Part shown: piece by piece, positions 5,316-6,568 of the stretch | How positions within the stretch are numbered: the stretch's first letter is position 1 | How the letters are laid out: each line of letters begins with the position of its first letter | Assembly: GCA_013698305.1 (NCBI GenBank) | Contig: JACCVC010000197.1 | Span: 1 to 6,568 of the forward strand | DNA length: 6,568 nucleotides | Source of the DNA: Chloroflexia bacterium | GTDB taxonomy: Bacteria > Chloroflexota > Chloroflexia > Thermomicrobiales > UBA6265 | Direction: 5' to 3' | Program-made: the position numbers and the translations under genes | Notes under the pieces: generated by a model | Seen by the model: only the letters and a program-made list of their open reading frames with translations | What the model was told of the DNA's origin: nothing | Databases searched by the model: none

Positions 5316-6568
5316 ATGCAGCCCATGAGCATACCTGTCCCGGCAAGCGGCAACATCCCCTTCGCCGTGCAAATGCATGACATCGTCAAGCGGTTTCCGG
5401 GCGGCGTCGTCGCCAATGACGGCATCACGCTCGATGTCCGGCTAGGCGAGATCCACGCGCTGCTCGGTGAAAACGGCGCGGGCAAGTCCACCCTGATGAA
5501 CATTCTGTTCGGCATCCACGCCGCCGACCGGGGCACGATCTACGTCAACGGTCGCCAGACGACGTTCAGGGGACCGCGAGAAGCGGTCGACGCCGGACTC
5601 GGCATGGTGCATCAGCATTTCATGCTCATCCCTCGCTTCACCGTCACCGAAAACGTCATTCTCGGGTCCGAGGGCGATGCCGTCGTTCTCGACCGCGAAG
5701 ACGCCTCCCGCCGGGTCCGCGAGCTCGCCCACCAGTACAAGCTCGACGTCGACCCGGAAGCAAAGCTGGGTGATCTTCCTGTTGGCACGCAGCAGCGGGT
5801 CGAAATCCTGCGGGCGCTCTACCAGGGCAGCCGAGTGTTGATCCTCGACGAGCCGACCGCGCTGCTCACGCCACAGGAGGTCGAGGATCTCTACGGTGTT
5901 CTCAGGCGCCTCAAGGAAGACGGCGGCACGATCATCTTCATCACCCACAAGCTTCGCGAGATCGCCGCAATCAGCGATCGAGTCACCGTGATTCGCCGGG
6001 GCACGACCGTCGGCACCCGTAACACCGCCGAGACAACCTCCGCCGAGCTGGCCGAGCTCATGGTCGGGCGGGAGGTCAACTTCAAGGTCGACAAGACGGC
6101 TGGCTCGCCAGGCGAAACTATGCTGACTGGCGAAAATCTCGTCGTGAATGGCGACCATGGCCACAAGCACCTCGACATCGACCATATCGAACTCCACCGC
6201 GGAGAGATTCTCGGGGTCTGCGGTGTCGAAGGCAACGGGCAGTCGTGGCTGGTAGAAGTCCTGTCGGGCATCCGCAATCCCGACGGAGGCACGGTGACAC
6301 TGCGCGGCAAGGACGTGACCGGCGCGAATCCCAACACGTTTCGCCATCACGGGCTGTCCTATATTCCGGAGGATCGGCACAATCGCGGGTTGGTCCTCGA
6401 CTTCCCGTTGTGGGAGAACGTGCTGCTGGGCAACGCCTGGGACGAGCCGTTCACCTCCGGCGGGCGCATCAACCGGGCCGCAACCCGACAGATCACGACC
6501 AGCATCATGCAGGAGTTCGATGTCCGCGCTCCGGGTCCCGATGTGACGGCGCGCACCCTTTCCGGAGG
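5316..6568 (+). CDS. BMP-family ABC importer ATP-binding protein, two ABC domains (3' end outside window)
   Basis: The frame is open to the right edge, giving 417 complete residues of an expected 500 or so. The first nucleotide-binding domain has Walker A GENGAGKST (51-59), Q-loop HQHF (99-102), signature LPVGTQQRVEI (154-164), Walker B VLILDEP (174-180) and H-loop histidine 211. The second has a Walker A-like GVEGNGQS (303-310) with Gln in place of the Lys, and IPEDR (350-354). It is cut off at TLSG (414-417), its signature. This tandem layout with a degenerate second site is usual for BMP/RbsA-like sugar or nucleoside importer ATPases. It powers uptake through membrane permeases expected downstream. 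The start is uncertain: ATG 5316 is the first in frame, ATG 5325 is close, and ATG 5373 would remove the variable N-terminal 19 residues but leave a complete ABC domain. None has a clear Shine-Dalgarno sequence outside the hairpin. Confidence 0.92.
   Translation, partial: MQPMSIPVPASGNIPFAVQMHDIVKRFPGGVVANDGITLDVRLGEIHALLGENGAGKSTLMNILFGIHAADRGTIYVNGRQTTFRGPREAVDAGLGMVHQHFMLIPRFTVTENVILGSEGDAVVLDREDASRRVRELAHQYKLDVDPEAKLGDLPVGTQQRVEILRALYQGSRVLILDEPTALLTPQEVEDLYGVLRRLKEDGGTIIFITHKLREIAAISDRVTVIRRGTTVGTRNTAETTSAELAELMVGREVNFKVDKTAGSPGETMLTGENLVVNGDHGHKHLDIDHIELHRGEILGVCGVEGNGQSWLVEVLSGIRNPDGGTVTLRGKDVTGANPNTFRHHGLSYIPEDRHNRGLVLDFPLWENVLLGNAWDEPFTSGGRINRAATRQITTSIMQEFDVRAPGPDVTARTLSG

Noticed and set aside
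4211..5536. 441-codon open frame on the minus strand opposite the BMP binding protein
   Set aside because: It lies antisense to a clear BMP protein gene, crosses into the ATPase gene, has no recognisable domain, and is explained by high-GC codon bias leaving few antisense stops.
5442..6380. 312-codon open frame on the minus strand opposite the ABC ATPase
   Set aside because: It mirrors the Walker A to second-domain coding region; the plus-strand motifs are unambiguous.

Overview
The window looks like high-GC chromosomal DNA from a free-living bacterium. The protein types suggest a Chloroflexota (Thermomicrobia-like) or actinobacterium-like relative: a HelY/Ski2-type helicase C-terminus with an HPCH-x-C motif, a transporter binding protein with an RRR (Tat-like) signal sequence, and a DUF362 protein. 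This placement is inference from protein style only. There is no phage, plasmid, CRISPR or rRNA/tRNA signal.

Layout. (1) 3-812 (+): the 3' end of a large Ski2/HelY-like helicase gene (DSHCT domain, acidic tail). (2) 890-2407 (-): a convergent gene for an argininosuccinate-lyase-like protein whose catalytic signatures are all eroded, probably a pseudoenzyme. (3) 2408-2568: a divergent intergenic region of 161 bp with weak promoter candidates. (4) 2569-3783 (+): a DUF362 protein with a possible C-terminal membrane anchor. (5) 3784-4153: a 370-bp non-coding stretch with four copies of a 25-nt GTAG-headed palindrome, then a probable promoter and a leader of about 100 nt. (6) 4154-5233 (+): a BMP/PnrA-type (nucleoside-type) periplasmic binding protein. 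(7) 5234-5315: an intercistronic gap with a strong 12-bp hairpin. (8) 5316 to the window end (+): the double-domain ABC ATPase of the same importer, cut off in its second ABC signature. Genes 6 and 8 form the start of a BMP-family importer operon; the permease genes would be expected beyond the right edge.

The least ordinary signal is non-coding. The window holds six copies of a REP-like element: a GTAG head, an 8-nt arm, a 5-nt loop (CTTGT in four copies) and a second 8-nt arm. Two stem versions occur, GC-rich CCTCGCAC-type and CGTCGGGT-type, with compensating changes that keep the hairpin while head and loop stay the same. The copies form two head-out inverted pairs, each exactly 85 bp long. 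The first pair lies between the convergent genes, and its two GTAG heads supply the TAG stop codons of both. This matches the architecture of REPINs mobilised by REP-associated tyrosine transposases (RAYTs), although no RAYT gene is in the window.
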